Numbered from the stretch's first letter, positions 22,015-29,201 are shown. The stretch: 33,681 bases of DNA from Clostridiales bacterium (GCA_015069575.1 SVIH01000001.1:1-33681); one strand, 5' to 3'. A program made the numbers and translations. The notes: a model not told the origin generated them from the sequence alone.

Positions 22015-22648
22015 AATTGCACCAAGTATTTTGTCAGCAGATTTTGCAAATATGGGACATGCTGTTGAATTTATTGATAATTGCGGTGCCGATCTTATTC
22101 ATTGCGATGTAATGGATGGCGCCTTTGTACCAAATATAACGTTTGGCCCGGCAATGATAAAAGCCATAAAAAAATATACAAAAAAACCTTTAGATGTTCA
22201 TCTTATGGTTGAAAAGCCTGAAAGGTTTATTGATGATTATGTTTGCGCAGGTGCCGATTACATAACAATTCATTATGAAGCCACCATTCATCCCCAAAGG
22301 GCGTTGGAATATATTCGATCAAAAGGTGTTAAAGCAGGTATTGTTTATAATCCTGCAACAAGTGTAGATTCATTAAAATATCTTGTTGATTCAATAGATA
22401 TGGTTTTGATTATGTCAGTTAATCCTGGGTTTGGCGGCCAAAAATTTATTTCTTCTTCTATTGAAAAAATCAGAGAAGTTAAAAAAAATATCGGAGAAAA
22501 AAATATATTAATTGAGGTTGATGGCGGTGTTAACCTTGATAATGCTCAAGAAATAATAAAAGCAGGCGCAGATGTGCTTGTTGCAGGTAACAGCGTATTT
22601 TCTTCACCTGATCCCAAAAAAGTAATTGAACAATTAAAAAATATATAA
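22007..22648 (+). CDS. rpe: Ribulose-phosphate 3-epimerase
   Basis: 213 residues; interconverts ribulose 5-phosphate and xylulose 5-phosphate in the pentose phosphate pathway. TIM barrel with family motifs IAPSILSADFANMG, HCDVMDGAFVPN, DVHLMVEKP, MSVNPGFGGQ and VDGGV. The start is ATG 22007, 6 nt after GGAGGA (21995-22000); an in-frame ATG at 21986 lies upstream of that site and would add residues absent from the family. It is the last gene of the run before a hairpin (22655-22696). Confidence 0.96.
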   Translation: MIKIAPSILSADFANMGHAVEFIDNCGADLIHCDVMDGAFVPNITFGPAMIKAIKKYTKKPLDVHLMVEKPERFIDDYVCAGADYITIHYEATIHPQRALEYIRSKGVKAGIVYNPATSVDSLKYLVDSIDMVLIMSVNPGFGGQKFISSSIEKIREVKKNIGEKNILIEVDGGVNLDNAQEIIKAGADVLVAGNSVFSSPDPKKVIEQLKNI

Positions 22649-22654
22649 GTAACA

Positions 22655-22696
22655 AAAAAATCCTCTTTTGTATATTATAAACAAGGAGGATTTTTT
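22655..22696 (+). terminator. Terminator-like hairpin after rpe that contains the next gene's ribosome binding site
   Basis: Arms AAAAAATCCTC (22655-22665) and GAGGATTTTTT (22686-22696) pair perfectly over 11 bp and extend a few pairs further; the loop is about 16 nt. The T tract in the right arm and the A tract in the left fit an intrinsic terminator for rpe. The right arm also contains GGAGGA (22685-22690), the ribosome binding site of the small gene starting at 22699, and the left arm holds its complement. Confidence 0.65.
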
Positions 22697-22698
22697 AT

Positions 22699-22848
22699 AT
22701 GAAAAGGCTATTTTTTAGGTTTAATCTTATAGGGGTTATATGTATCGGTGCAGGTATTTGCTTTATTCTTTTTAACATACCTGTATATATGTGGCTGATT
22801 TTACTAGGTATTTGTCTAATCTTAACAGGCATTTTTTTGTGTAGATAA
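22699..22848 (+). CDS. 49-residue membrane hairpin protein, unknown
   Basis: ATG with GGAGG 9 nt upstream. The protein starts MKRLFFRFN, then has two hydrophobic stretches (about 9-25 and 31-48) separated by NIPVY and ends FLCR, so it should span the membrane twice with both ends on the same side. It sits between rpe and spoVM, where Bacillus carries thiN, and is closely followed by spoVM (11 nt). I do not recognise a family. A good ribosome binding site, compact fit between neighbours and clear membrane pattern support a real gene. Confidence 0.65.
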   Translation: MKRLFFRFNLIGVICIGAGICFILFNIPVYMWLILLGICLILTGIFLCR

Positions 22849-22859
22849 GGGGGATTATT

Positions 22860-22964
22860 ATGAAGATAATATGCATAAAAGCACCTAAACTGTTGAAAAA
22901 TATATTTAGATTAATTATTAAAAAAGAAGATAAAAAAACTGTTGAAAAAAAGCTTGTCAGGTGA
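22860..22964 (+). CDS. spoVM: SpoVM-like membrane-curvature peptide of the spore coat
   Basis: A 34-residue peptide beginning MKIICIKAPKLLKNIFR. Aligned without gaps to Bacillus SpoVM (26 residues), Met1, Lys2, Ile6, Lys7, Pro9, Lys10, Leu12, Ile15 and Arg17 are shared; Pro9 is the residue needed for sensing positive curvature on the forespore, where SpoVM anchors the coat ATPase SpoIVA. Its position between rpe and asp23 is where spoVM lies in Bacillus. GGGGG ends 6 nt before the ATG. The tail after residue 20 (KKEDKKTVEKKLVR) is longer and more charged than in Bacillus. Small size is the main uncertainty. Confidence 0.75.
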   Translation: MKIICIKAPKLLKNIFRLIIKKEDKKTVEKKLVR

Positions 22965-22970
22965 TATAAT
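22942..22970 (+). promoter_or_regulatory. Strong SigA promoter with extended -10 for asp23-amaP
   Basis: -35 TTGAAA (22942-22947), 17-nt spacer, -10 TATAAT (22965-22970) preceded by TG (22962-22963), an extended -10. It overlaps the last codons and the stop of spoVM. Transcription would start near 22977, about 24 nt before the asp23 ATG. Confidence 0.8.
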
Positions 22971-23000
22971 ATAAAAAAGAATATACGGAGGTATTCAGGT

Positions 23001-23381
23001 ATGTCTGAAAACAAAGGAATTATCAGCACATCAGAAGCAGGCGGAACAATCGCTTATTCTGAAGATGTTATTGCAATAATATCAGGTCTTGCTGCATCAG
23101 AAGTTAAAGGTGTTGCAGGCATGAGTGGTGGTTTAAAAAGTGGTATTGGTGAACTTTTAGGCCGTAAAGATTTAGCAAAAGGTATTAAAGCAAATATTAA
23201 CAATAACGATGTTGTTATAGATGTTAACATAATTGTACAATATGGCACAATTATTTCTGATATTGCGCAGGAAATTCAAAAATCTGTTAAGCGTGCAGTT
23301 GAAGGAATGACAGGGCTTAAGGTTGTAGGTGTTAATGTTAACATTCAAGGTGTTCAGGTTTTAACTGAAGAAAAAAAGTAA
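23001..23381 (+). CDS. Asp23/Gls24-family envelope stress protein
   Basis: 126 residues of the Asp23 (alkaline shock) family: YSEDVIAIISGLAASEVKGVAGM near the start, then NNNDVVIDVNIIVQYGTIISDIAQEIQKSVKRAVE and VVGVNVNIQGV. In Staphylococcus the protein lies under the membrane, held by AmaP, and supports envelope homeostasis. It is driven by the promoter at 22942-22970, with GGAGG 9 nt before the ATG. amaP follows 12 nt downstream, giving the expected partner pair. Confidence 0.93.
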   Translation: MSENKGIISTSEAGGTIAYSEDVIAIISGLAASEVKGVAGMSGGLKSGIGELLGRKDLAKGIKANINNNDVVIDVNIIVQYGTIISDIAQEIQKSVKRAVEGMTGLKVVGVNVNIQGVQVLTEEKK

Positions 23382-23393
23382 GGCGGTATTTAT

Positions 23394-23921
23394 ATGAAAA
23401 TTGGTGAAAGATTACTGCTTGTTTTTATGACAATGGTGTTTTTTGCGTTAGTGTTTATAATTGGTTGCTGTGTTTGGTACACACCGTTTTTAGCACTGTT
23501 TTTAGAATTTATAGGATATTCTATATACCTTAAAATTGCAATATCAGCAATACTTCTGATACTTTTAGTGCTTTCTTTCAGATCAATGCTTGTTTCAACC
23601 AAAAAAGCAAAAAACAATACATTGATGGCTGCTTCAACTGATGAAGGCGGTATTTACATAAACCTTGATACTGTTAGCGACCTTGCAAAAAGGGCAGTTA
23701 AAAAAATTGATGGCGTAAAAGAACTTTGCGTTAAAACTGTAGTTAATGATGAAGGCGCGCATATTGCTGTAAAGGTTTCACTTGCACCTGAAGTAGTTAT
23801 ACCTGAAATTTCTGTTGCTATTCAGCAAAGTGTTAAAAGTGATATTGAAGCTCTTTGTGGAATTAGAGTAAAAAAAGTTACTATTCAGGTTGATAATTCT
23901 TTACAATCACAGACAAAATAA
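23394..23921 (+). CDS. amaP: Alkaline shock response membrane anchor protein AmaP
   Basis: 175 residues with two N-terminal membrane segments (about 8-30 and 42-63) and a C-terminal Asp23-like domain (GGIYINLDTVSDLAKRAVKKIDGVKEL, then VSLAPEVVIPEISVAIQQSVKSDIEALCGI). This is the layout of AmaP, which tethers Asp23 to the membrane. AAGGCGG lies 8 nt before the ATG. A hairpin follows the stop codon directly. Confidence 0.9.
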   Translation: MKIGERLLLVFMTMVFFALVFIIGCCVWYTPFLALFLEFIGYSIYLKIAISAILLILLVLSFRSMLVSTKKAKNNTLMAASTDEGGIYINLDTVSDLAKRAVKKIDGVKELCVKTVVNDEGAHIAVKVSLAPEVVIPEISVAIQQSVKSDIEALCGIRVKKVTIQVDNSLQSQTK

Positions 23922-23925
23922 TGCT

Positions 23926-23950
23926 AAAGGGCGGGAATTTCTCGCCTTTT
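23926..23950 (+). terminator. Hairpin after amaP, possible weak terminator
   Basis: Arms AAAGGGCGGG (23926-23935) and CTCGCCTTTT (23941-23950) pair over 10 bp with two G-U pairs around AATTT, starting 5 nt after the amaP stop. The only T-run is the four T of the right arm, and A follows, so termination may be partial or the hairpin may serve in RNA processing. Confidence 0.5.
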
Positions 23951-23980
23951 AAAAGTATATACATACCTGCGGAGGATATA

Positions 23981-24406
23981 ATGGCTAAAAATAAAAATTC
24001 AAGAAGTACTGCCCGTGAAATTGCGTTCAAACTTCTTTTTGAAGATATGTTTGGAACAAGTACAGCGCAAAGCATGTTAGGTGTTTTGTTCGATGAAGAA
24101 GTTAATTGGAACAACATTTCACAGGAAAATGAATCATATATACAATGGATAAGAGAAAAAACAAAAGAACATCAGGAACAGTTGGACAAGATCATATCTG
24201 ATTTTGCTAAAGGATGGAAACTTGAAAGAATGAGCAGGGTAGATGTATCTATTTTACGCCTTGCAATATGTGAAATTATTTATCGTGAAGATGTTACCAA
24301 TGCTATTGCTATAAACGAAGCAGTGGAACTTGCGAAAAAATATTCATCTGATGATGCACCGCAGTTTATTAATGGTATTTTGGGGGCGTACGTCAGAAGT
24401 TTATGA
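23981..24406 (+). CDS. nusB: Transcription antitermination factor NusB
   Basis: 141 residues, all-helical RNA-binding protein that with NusE (S10) binds boxA in rRNA leaders. Family features: STAREIAFKLLFEDMFG at the start, ISDFAKGWKLERMSRVDVSILRLAICEI in the middle and NAIAINEAVELAKKYSSDDAPQFINGILG near the end. The start is ATG 23981, 5 nt after GGAGG (23971-23975). An in-frame ATG at 23921 would run through the hairpin after amaP and add 20 residues not seen in the family. The stop overlaps the next gene by ATGA. Confidence 0.95.
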   Translation: MAKNKNSRSTAREIAFKLLFEDMFGTSTAQSMLGVLFDEEVNWNNISQENESYIQWIREKTKEHQEQLDKIISDFAKGWKLERMSRVDVSILRLAICEIIYREDVTNAIAINEAVELAKKYSSDDAPQFINGILGAYVRSL

Positions 24407-25361
24407 TTTTTTTAGGTATTGATACAAGTTGTTATACAACAAGCGTTGCCGCAGTTGATGGCGATGGTAATATTATTCAGCATAAACGCCGTCTACTTTC
24501 TGTGGCGGAAGGGGAAAGAGGTCTTCGCCAAAGCGAAGCCTTTTTTAAGCATATAAATAATTTTCCGGATCTTTATAAAGAATTATTATCCGATGTTGAT
24601 CCTAAGGAAATCACAGCAATTTGTGTAAGCACGCAACCTCGTAATATAGGTAATTCATATATGCCTGTTTTTTTTGCAGGCAGGCGCCTTGCAGAATCTA
24701 TTGCTATGAGTCTTAATGTACCTTTATTTTCTACTGACCATCAGCAAGGCCATATTGCAGCAGCAACTTATGGCGTTGAAATGCCAAAAGATACATTCTG
24801 TGCAGTTCATCTTTCAGGTGGAACAACAGAAGTTTTGCTTGTTAAAAAAACTGATACTGAATATAAAACAAAAATTATTGCACAAACAAAAGACATTAAT
24901 GCAGGTCAGTTAATTGATAGGCTTGGTGTAAAAATGAAATTAAGTTTTCCATCAGGTAAAGAAGTTGATAAAAATGCGTGTTTATATAAAGGCGAAAAAA
25001 TAGTTCTTCCTATAAGCGCAACATATGATTCGTGCAACTTTTCAGGAACAGAAACTGCCGCTATAGAGAGTATGAAAATGGCGCAAGTGTTGAATGTTTA
25101 TCTGAAGCAATTATGTCAGCAATAACAAGAACATTAGCCAAAATGGTTGGTGGTGCTGCATACTATGCAGGTGTAAGTGATGTTTTAATGGCAGGCGGAG
25201 TTTCTTCAAGTGAATATTTAAGAAAAAATCTGCCCATATATTTAGAAAAAAAGGGCATGCATGTAAATTTAAGGTTTTCACCCGTTGAATTCAGTTCAGA
25301 TAATGCGGTTGGTGTTGCTCTTTTGGGCAGAAATAAATATATTTACAGAGGTAAAAAATGA
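24403..25361 (+). pseudogene. TsaD/Kae1-like (peptidase M22 family) protein, broken by a one-base frameshift
   Basis: Two overlapping frames together make one ASKHA-fold protein of about 319 residues. The first frame (24403 to about 25078) gives MIFLGIDTSCYTTSVA, HQQGH (the metal-site HxxxH of TsaD), HLSGGTTEVLLV and CNFSGTETAAIESMK. The second frame (about 25077-25361) continues with NGASVECLSEAIMSA, VLMAGGVSSSEYLR and FSSDNAVGVALLG. The break lies at four A's (25075-25078); five A's would give an unbroken SMKNGASVECL. As written, the first frame ends at 25125 with unrelated residues. This is the TsaD paralogue often found between nusB and folD in Clostridia, probably not the tRNA t6A enzyme itself. 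Sequencing error and true mutation cannot be separated here. It overlaps nusB and folD by 4 nt each. Confidence 0.85.
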
Positions 25362-26185
25362 TTCTTGATGGTAAAATTTTATCAAAGTCAATTAAGGAAA
25401 ATCTTAAAAACATAATATGTGCTTCAGGTAAAGAAGTTTCACTTGCAGTTATTCTTGTTGGACAAGATCCTGCAAGCTGTATTTATGTAAAAAATAAAAC
25501 AAATGATTGCCATGAAGTAGGTATTAAATCTTTAGAATATAAACTTCCTGATACAACTAAACAAGAAGAACTTATGGATTTAATCCATAAACTTAATAAT
25601 GATGATTCTGTTCATGGTATTTTAGTTCAATTTCCTTTACCAGAAGGTCTTGATGAAAGCGCTGTGGTTAAAGCCATTTCGCCTCAAAAAGATGTTGATG
25701 GCTTTTCAAAAATCAATGTTGGCGGAGTTTTAATGAATGATAAAGATTGCTTTGTTTCATGCACTCCTGCAGGGGCATTAGAGCTTATTAAATCAAGCGG
25801 CATTGAGATTACAGGTAAAAACGCAGTTGTTATTGGAAGGAGTAATAACGTAGGTAAACCTATGGCACTTTTATTATTAAATGAAGGTGCAACAGTTACA
25901 GTTTGCCACTCAAAAACTCAAAATTTAAAAGAAATTACAAAACAGGCAGATATTTTAGTTTCTGCAGTTGGCAAAGCGCATATGATTACAGAAGATATGG
26001 TTAAAAATGGCGCTGTTGTTATCGATATAGGTATTAGCCGTATTGATGGTAAACAAGTTGGTGATGTTGATTTTGAAAATGTTTCAAAGGTTGCATATGC
26101 TATAACACCAAACCCGGGCGGAACAGGTCCTATGACCAGAGCAATGCTTATGTATAATACTGTTAAAGCCGCAGGATTATTATGA
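25358..26185 (+). CDS. folD: Bifunctional methylene-THF dehydrogenase/cyclohydrolase FolD
   Basis: 275 residues; oxidises 5,10-methylene-tetrahydrofolate and hydrolyses the product to 10-formyl-tetrahydrofolate, feeding purine synthesis and Fmt. Motifs: YVKNK with the catalytic Lys (VGQDPASCIYVKNKTNDC), GILVQFPLPEGLD, SPQKDVDGF, CTPAGALEL, the nucleotide-binding GRSNNVGKPMALLL, and the C-terminal TPNPGGTGPMTRAML. All are intact. Overlaps both neighbours by ATGA; length is typical. Confidence 0.97.
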   Translation: MILDGKILSKSIKENLKNIICASGKEVSLAVILVGQDPASCIYVKNKTNDCHEVGIKSLEYKLPDTTKQEELMDLIHKLNNDDSVHGILVQFPLPEGLDESAVVKAISPQKDVDGFSKINVGGVLMNDKDCFVSCTPAGALELIKSSGIEITGKNAVVIGRSNNVGKPMALLLLNEGATVTVCHSKTQNLKEITKQADILVSAVGKAHMITEDMVKNGAVVIDIGISRIDGKQVGDVDFENVSKVAYAITPNPGGTGPMTRAMLMYNTVKAAGLL

Positions 26186-27360
26186 ATGTAACGGTATCGC
26201 AATTAAACGCCTATGTAAAAGAATGTCTGTCCTTAGATGTCGTTTTATCCGATATAACTGTTAAAGGTGAGATTTCAGGGCTTAAAATGCATTCTTCGGG
26301 GCATATATATTTCACACTAAAAGACGAAAGCGCAGCAATTAAATGCGCTTTTTTCAAACCTCATTCATTAAGGCTTGATTTTAAACTTAAAGATGGTATG
26401 AAGGTTTCTACAAGGGGTAGAGTTACCCTTTATGAACGCGACGGACAGTATCAACTTAATGTTTTTGAAATGAAAGAGGATGGATTAGGTGAACTTTACC
26501 AAAAGTTTGAACAATTAAAACAAAAACTTCAACAAGAAGGATTGTTTGATGATTCAAACAAAAAAACTATACCTGAATATGCTAAAAAAATTGGTGTTGT
26601 AACTTCACCAACAGGTGCGGTAATCCGCGATATATGTAATGTCGCATTGCGTAGATGTCCAGGTATTAGTATTTTGCTTGCTCCTGTTTCGGTGCAAGGG
26701 GAAGACGCGCCAAGATCTATCTGTACAGGTTTAGAATTGCTTGATAACAGAGATGATATCGATGTTATTATTGTTGGCAGAGGCGGTGGCTCAATAGAAG
26801 ACCTTTGGTGTTTTAATGATGAAAAAGTTGTGCGCACAATTTTTAATTGTAAAAAACCTGTTATTTCAGCGGTAGGTCATGAAACTGACTTTACATTATC
26901 TGATTTTGTTGCTGATTTAAGAGCACCAACACCATCTGCAGCAGCAGAACTTGCAGTGTTTGATTATTACGATACTTTGCTTGATTTAGATAATATACAA
27001 AACAGATTAGTAAGGTTTATTGATGGTAAAATAATTGAATTAAATGCTAAAATTCAAAATTATTCATTATCTTTTGATGATCCAATGCATTTAATTAATA
27101 ATTACAAAAATAAACTTGATTTTTTAACTGAAAAACTTTGTATTAATATTATGCCTGAAAAAAAAGAAGCACAATTAATGTCCTTAAGTGGCAAACTAGA
27201 TGCATTAAGCCCCTTAAAAGTTCTTTCAAGGGGATATTCTGTAGTTTCAAAAAATGGCAGAATCATTAAAGAAAGCAGTAATATTACAAAAGGTGATTTA
27301 CTTTTAATAAAACTCTATAAAGGCGAAGTTAAAGCGGAGGTTATAGATGAAAAATGTTGA
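26182..27360 (+). CDS. xseA: Exodeoxyribonuclease VII large subunit
   Basis: 392 residues; catalytic subunit of ExoVII, which degrades single-stranded DNA from both ends. An N-terminal OB fold (SQLNAYVKECL, then VKGEISGLKMHSSGHIYFTLKD) is followed by the nuclease core: ITSPTGAVIRD-type segment (VVTSPTGAVIRDI), IIVGRGGGSIEDLWCFNDE and ISAVGHETDFTLSDFVADLRAPTPSAAAEL. The coiled-coil region after about residue 290 is shorter than in E. coli, which is common in Firmicutes. It overlaps xseB by 14 nt. Confidence 0.96.
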   Translation: MNVTVSQLNAYVKECLSLDVVLSDITVKGEISGLKMHSSGHIYFTLKDESAAIKCAFFKPHSLRLDFKLKDGMKVSTRGRVTLYERDGQYQLNVFEMKEDGLGELYQKFEQLKQKLQQEGLFDDSNKKTIPEYAKKIGVVTSPTGAVIRDICNVALRRCPGISILLAPVSVQGEDAPRSICTGLELLDNRDDIDVIIVGRGGGSIEDLWCFNDEKVVRTIFNCKKPVISAVGHETDFTLSDFVADLRAPTPSAAAELAVFDYYDTLLDLDNIQNRLVRFIDGKIIELNAKIQNYSLSFDDPMHLINNYKNKLDFLTEKLCINIMPEKKEAQLMSLSGKLDALSPLKVLSRGYSVVSKNGRIIKESSNITKGDLLLIKLYKGEVKAEVIDEKC

Positions 27361-27577
27361 AGAAATGACTTTGGAAGAAGCCATAAAGCAACTTGAAAAA
27401 ACAGTTGATAAACTTGAAAATAATGAACTTTCACTTGATAAATCAATTTTAATTTTTGAAGAAGGAGTTAAACTTGTTGCACATTCAAGAAAACTTCTTG
27501 ATGACTATACTTCAAAAATTACAATCTTAAAAAAAGAAAATGGTATTATAAAAGAAGTTGAATCAGATTATGAGTAA
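27347..27577 (+). CDS. xseB: Exodeoxyribonuclease VII small subunit
   Basis: 76 residues; small helical subunit that wraps the XseA coiled coil. Family pattern: MTLEEAIKQLEKTVDKLENNELSLDKSI with FEEGVKLVAHSRKLLD. GGAGG (27336-27340) lies 6 nt before the ATG within the end of xseA. It overlaps ispA by 8 nt (ATGAGTAA). Confidence 0.95.
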   Translation: MKNVEEMTLEEAIKQLEKTVDKLENNELSLDKSILIFEEGVKLVAHSRKLLDDYTSKITILKKENGIIKEVESDYE

Positions 27578-28445
27578 TTTAGATACAAAATTAAATGAAT
27601 ACAACCGTTTGGTTGAAGAAAAAATGCAGGAATATCTTTCTAAAAAAAATATTCCTGAAGAATTACAAAAAGCGATGGCTTACAGCGTTTTTGCAGGGGG
27701 TAAAAGACTTCGTCCTGCATTAGTTCTTGCTGCCTGTGAACTTTTTTGTGATGATTTAAGCAAAGCGCTTCCTTTTGCTTGTGCAATAGAATTTATACAT
27801 ACTTATTCGCTTATACATGATGATTTACCTAGTATGGATAATGATGATTTTCGCAGGGGAAGGCTTACATCACACAAAGTGTTTGGTGAAGATAAAGCAA
27901 TTCTTGCAGGTGATGGTCTATTAAGTTATGCATTTGATATTATGCTTGATAATTTAAAAACTTCAAATGAAATTAACGCTGCAAAATATATTTCAACTGC
28001 CGCAGGTGTAAACGGTATGGTGGCAGGTCAGTGGATAGATGTTAGTTCAAACGGAAAAAATATAAATGAAGAAACTATGCACTATATTCATATGAATAAA
28101 ACAGCCGCACTTATAATCGGGGCAATTAAAGCGGGGGCATCTTGTGGTGGTGCAAGTAATGAAGATATATTAACTCTTGAAAATTACGGGCAAGAGATTG
28201 GATATACATTTCAGATAATTGATGATATTTTAGATGTTGTTGGAAATGATGAAGATTTAGGTAAATTAACAGGAAGCGACGCTGCAAACAACAAAACCAC
28301 ATATGTAACATTATTTGGAATTGAAGGCGCGCAAAATAAAGCAAAAGAACACACAGAAAACGCTTTAAATATTATGAATAAATATGGTGAAAAAGGTCAG
28401 TTTTTCAACGAACTTGCATTATATTTATTAAACAGAAAAAAATAA
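27570..28445 (+). CDS. ispA: Farnesyl diphosphate synthase (geranyltranstransferase)
   Basis: 291 residues; condenses isopentenyl diphosphate with allylic diphosphates to make farnesyl diphosphate for undecaprenyl and quinone lipids. First Asp-rich motif DDLPSMD (84-90) followed by NDDFRRG; second Asp-rich motif DDILDVVGNDEDLGK. GGKRLRPAL (43-51) binds the diphosphate. Start ATG 27570 gives MSNLDTKL; a TTG 12 nt upstream in frame is less likely. It ends the nusB-ispA run: a terminator overlaps its stop. dxs, which often follows in Firmicutes, is not here. Confidence 0.95.
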   Translation: MSNLDTKLNEYNRLVEEKMQEYLSKKNIPEELQKAMAYSVFAGGKRLRPALVLAACELFCDDLSKALPFACAIEFIHTYSLIHDDLPSMDNDDFRRGRLTSHKVFGEDKAILAGDGLLSYAFDIMLDNLKTSNEINAAKYISTAAGVNGMVAGQWIDVSSNGKNINEETMHYIHMNKTAALIIGAIKAGASCGGASNEDILTLENYGQEIGYTFQIIDDILDVVGNDEDLGKLTGSDAANNKTTYVTLFGIEGAQNKAKEHTENALNIMNKYGEKGQFFNELALYLLNRKK

Positions 28446-28480
28446 CTGCTGAATAATTCAGCAGTTTTATTTTTTGTTTT
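28444..28480 (+). terminator. Intrinsic terminator after ispA
   Basis: Perfect 11-bp inverted repeat AACTGCTGAAT / ATTCAGCAGTT (28444-28466, central A) beginning in the ispA stop codon and followed by a T-rich tract (TTATTTTTTGTTTT). It separates ispA from the TauE/SafE pair. Confidence 0.9.
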
Positions 28481-28509
28481 TTGGTAAAAATATATATGGT
28501 GGTTTAATT

Positions 28510-28842
28510 ATGAAAAAATATGTATTAGCAATAATTTCCGGGATAATAAATGGAATGTTTGGTACAGGTGGTGGGATTATTGCATTACCGATGCTTTATG
28601 ATATATTAGGTGATACAAAAAAAGCGCATCAGAATGTTGTTTTGTTTATATTGCCGTTATCAATTATAAGCGCAGTTATTTATAAGAAAAATTATGATAT
28701 AAAACCAACTGTTTTTCTTTGTGCAGGTGCTTTTTTAGGCGGAATAGCGGGGGCGTTAATAAGTAAAAAAATCAAGGTAAAATATCTAAAAATTATATTT
28801 GGTATTGTGATTTTATATATTGGAGTAAAAAGTATTTTATGA
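28510..28842 (+). CDS. TauE/SafE-family membrane protein, N-terminal half-size unit
   Basis: 110 residues, almost entirely hydrophobic, with about four membrane segments. The motif NGMFGTGGGIIALPML near the N-terminus is the TauE/SafE repeat signature; full-length members (about 250 residues, sulfite or organosulfonate exporters, or uncharacterised) contain two such repeats. This gene encodes one repeat and the next gene, overlapping by ATGA, encodes the other. The start is ATG 28510 with GGTGG about 6 nt upstream, preferred over an in-frame TTG at 28474 that lies in the ispA terminator tail. The transported solute is unknown. Confidence 0.8.
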   Translation: MKKYVLAIISGIINGMFGTGGGIIALPMLYDILGDTKKAHQNVVLFILPLSIISAVIYKKNYDIKPTVFLCAGAFLGGIAGALISKKIKVKYLKIIFGIVILYIGVKSIL

Positions 28843-29201
28843 TTTTGTTTTTTATATCTTTTTTAGCGTTCTTGCTTGCAGGATTCGGGCTTGGTGGCGG
28901 AGTCCTGTTAATACCCGTTTTAACATATATTATGGGTATTGACCAGATCTTAGCGCAGTATTTAGGTTTGATTTCATATATTCCTGCTGCAATTGGCGTT
29001 TTGCTTTTTAACTTTAAAAACAATAAAACAGACTTTTATAAAATAATTAAACTGATTCCGGTTGGCTTTATTGGTTCGCTTATAGGGGCATTGGTAGCAA
29101 ACAAGATAAATGTTGAATTTATAAAAAAAGGTTATGGCGTTTTTTTAATTCTATTTGGAATTTATATGATATTTAATTCGGTTTTTAAAAAAATAATATA
29201 A
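28839..29201 (+). CDS. TauE/SafE-family membrane protein, C-terminal half-size unit
   Basis: 120 residues with about four membrane segments and the repeat signature LLAGFGLGGGVLLIPVLTYI near its start. Together with the preceding 110-residue protein it equals one full TauE/SafE carrier, so the two probably form a heterodimer. It starts inside the stop of its partner (ATGA), a sign of coupled synthesis. The ends of both proteins are natural (a basic tail here, KKII), and each keeps its own glycine-rich motif, which argues against a recent break of a single gene. Confidence 0.8.
   Translation: MILFFISFLAFLLAGFGLGGGVLLIPVLTYIMGIDQILAQYLGLISYIPAAIGVLLFNFKNNKTDFYKIIKLIPVGFIGSLIGALVANKINVEFIKKGYGVFLILFGIYMIFNSVFKKII

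Noticed and set aside
23921-23980. Longer NusB starting at ATG 23921.
   Set aside because: The added 20 residues are encoded by the hairpin after amaP, and a good ribosome binding site lies before ATG 23981.
25070-25085. Programmed -1 frameshift in the TsaD-like gene.
   Set aside because: There is no X XXY YYZ slippery heptamer, and the slipped tRNA would have to pair with GAA. A lost base in the A run explains the data more simply.
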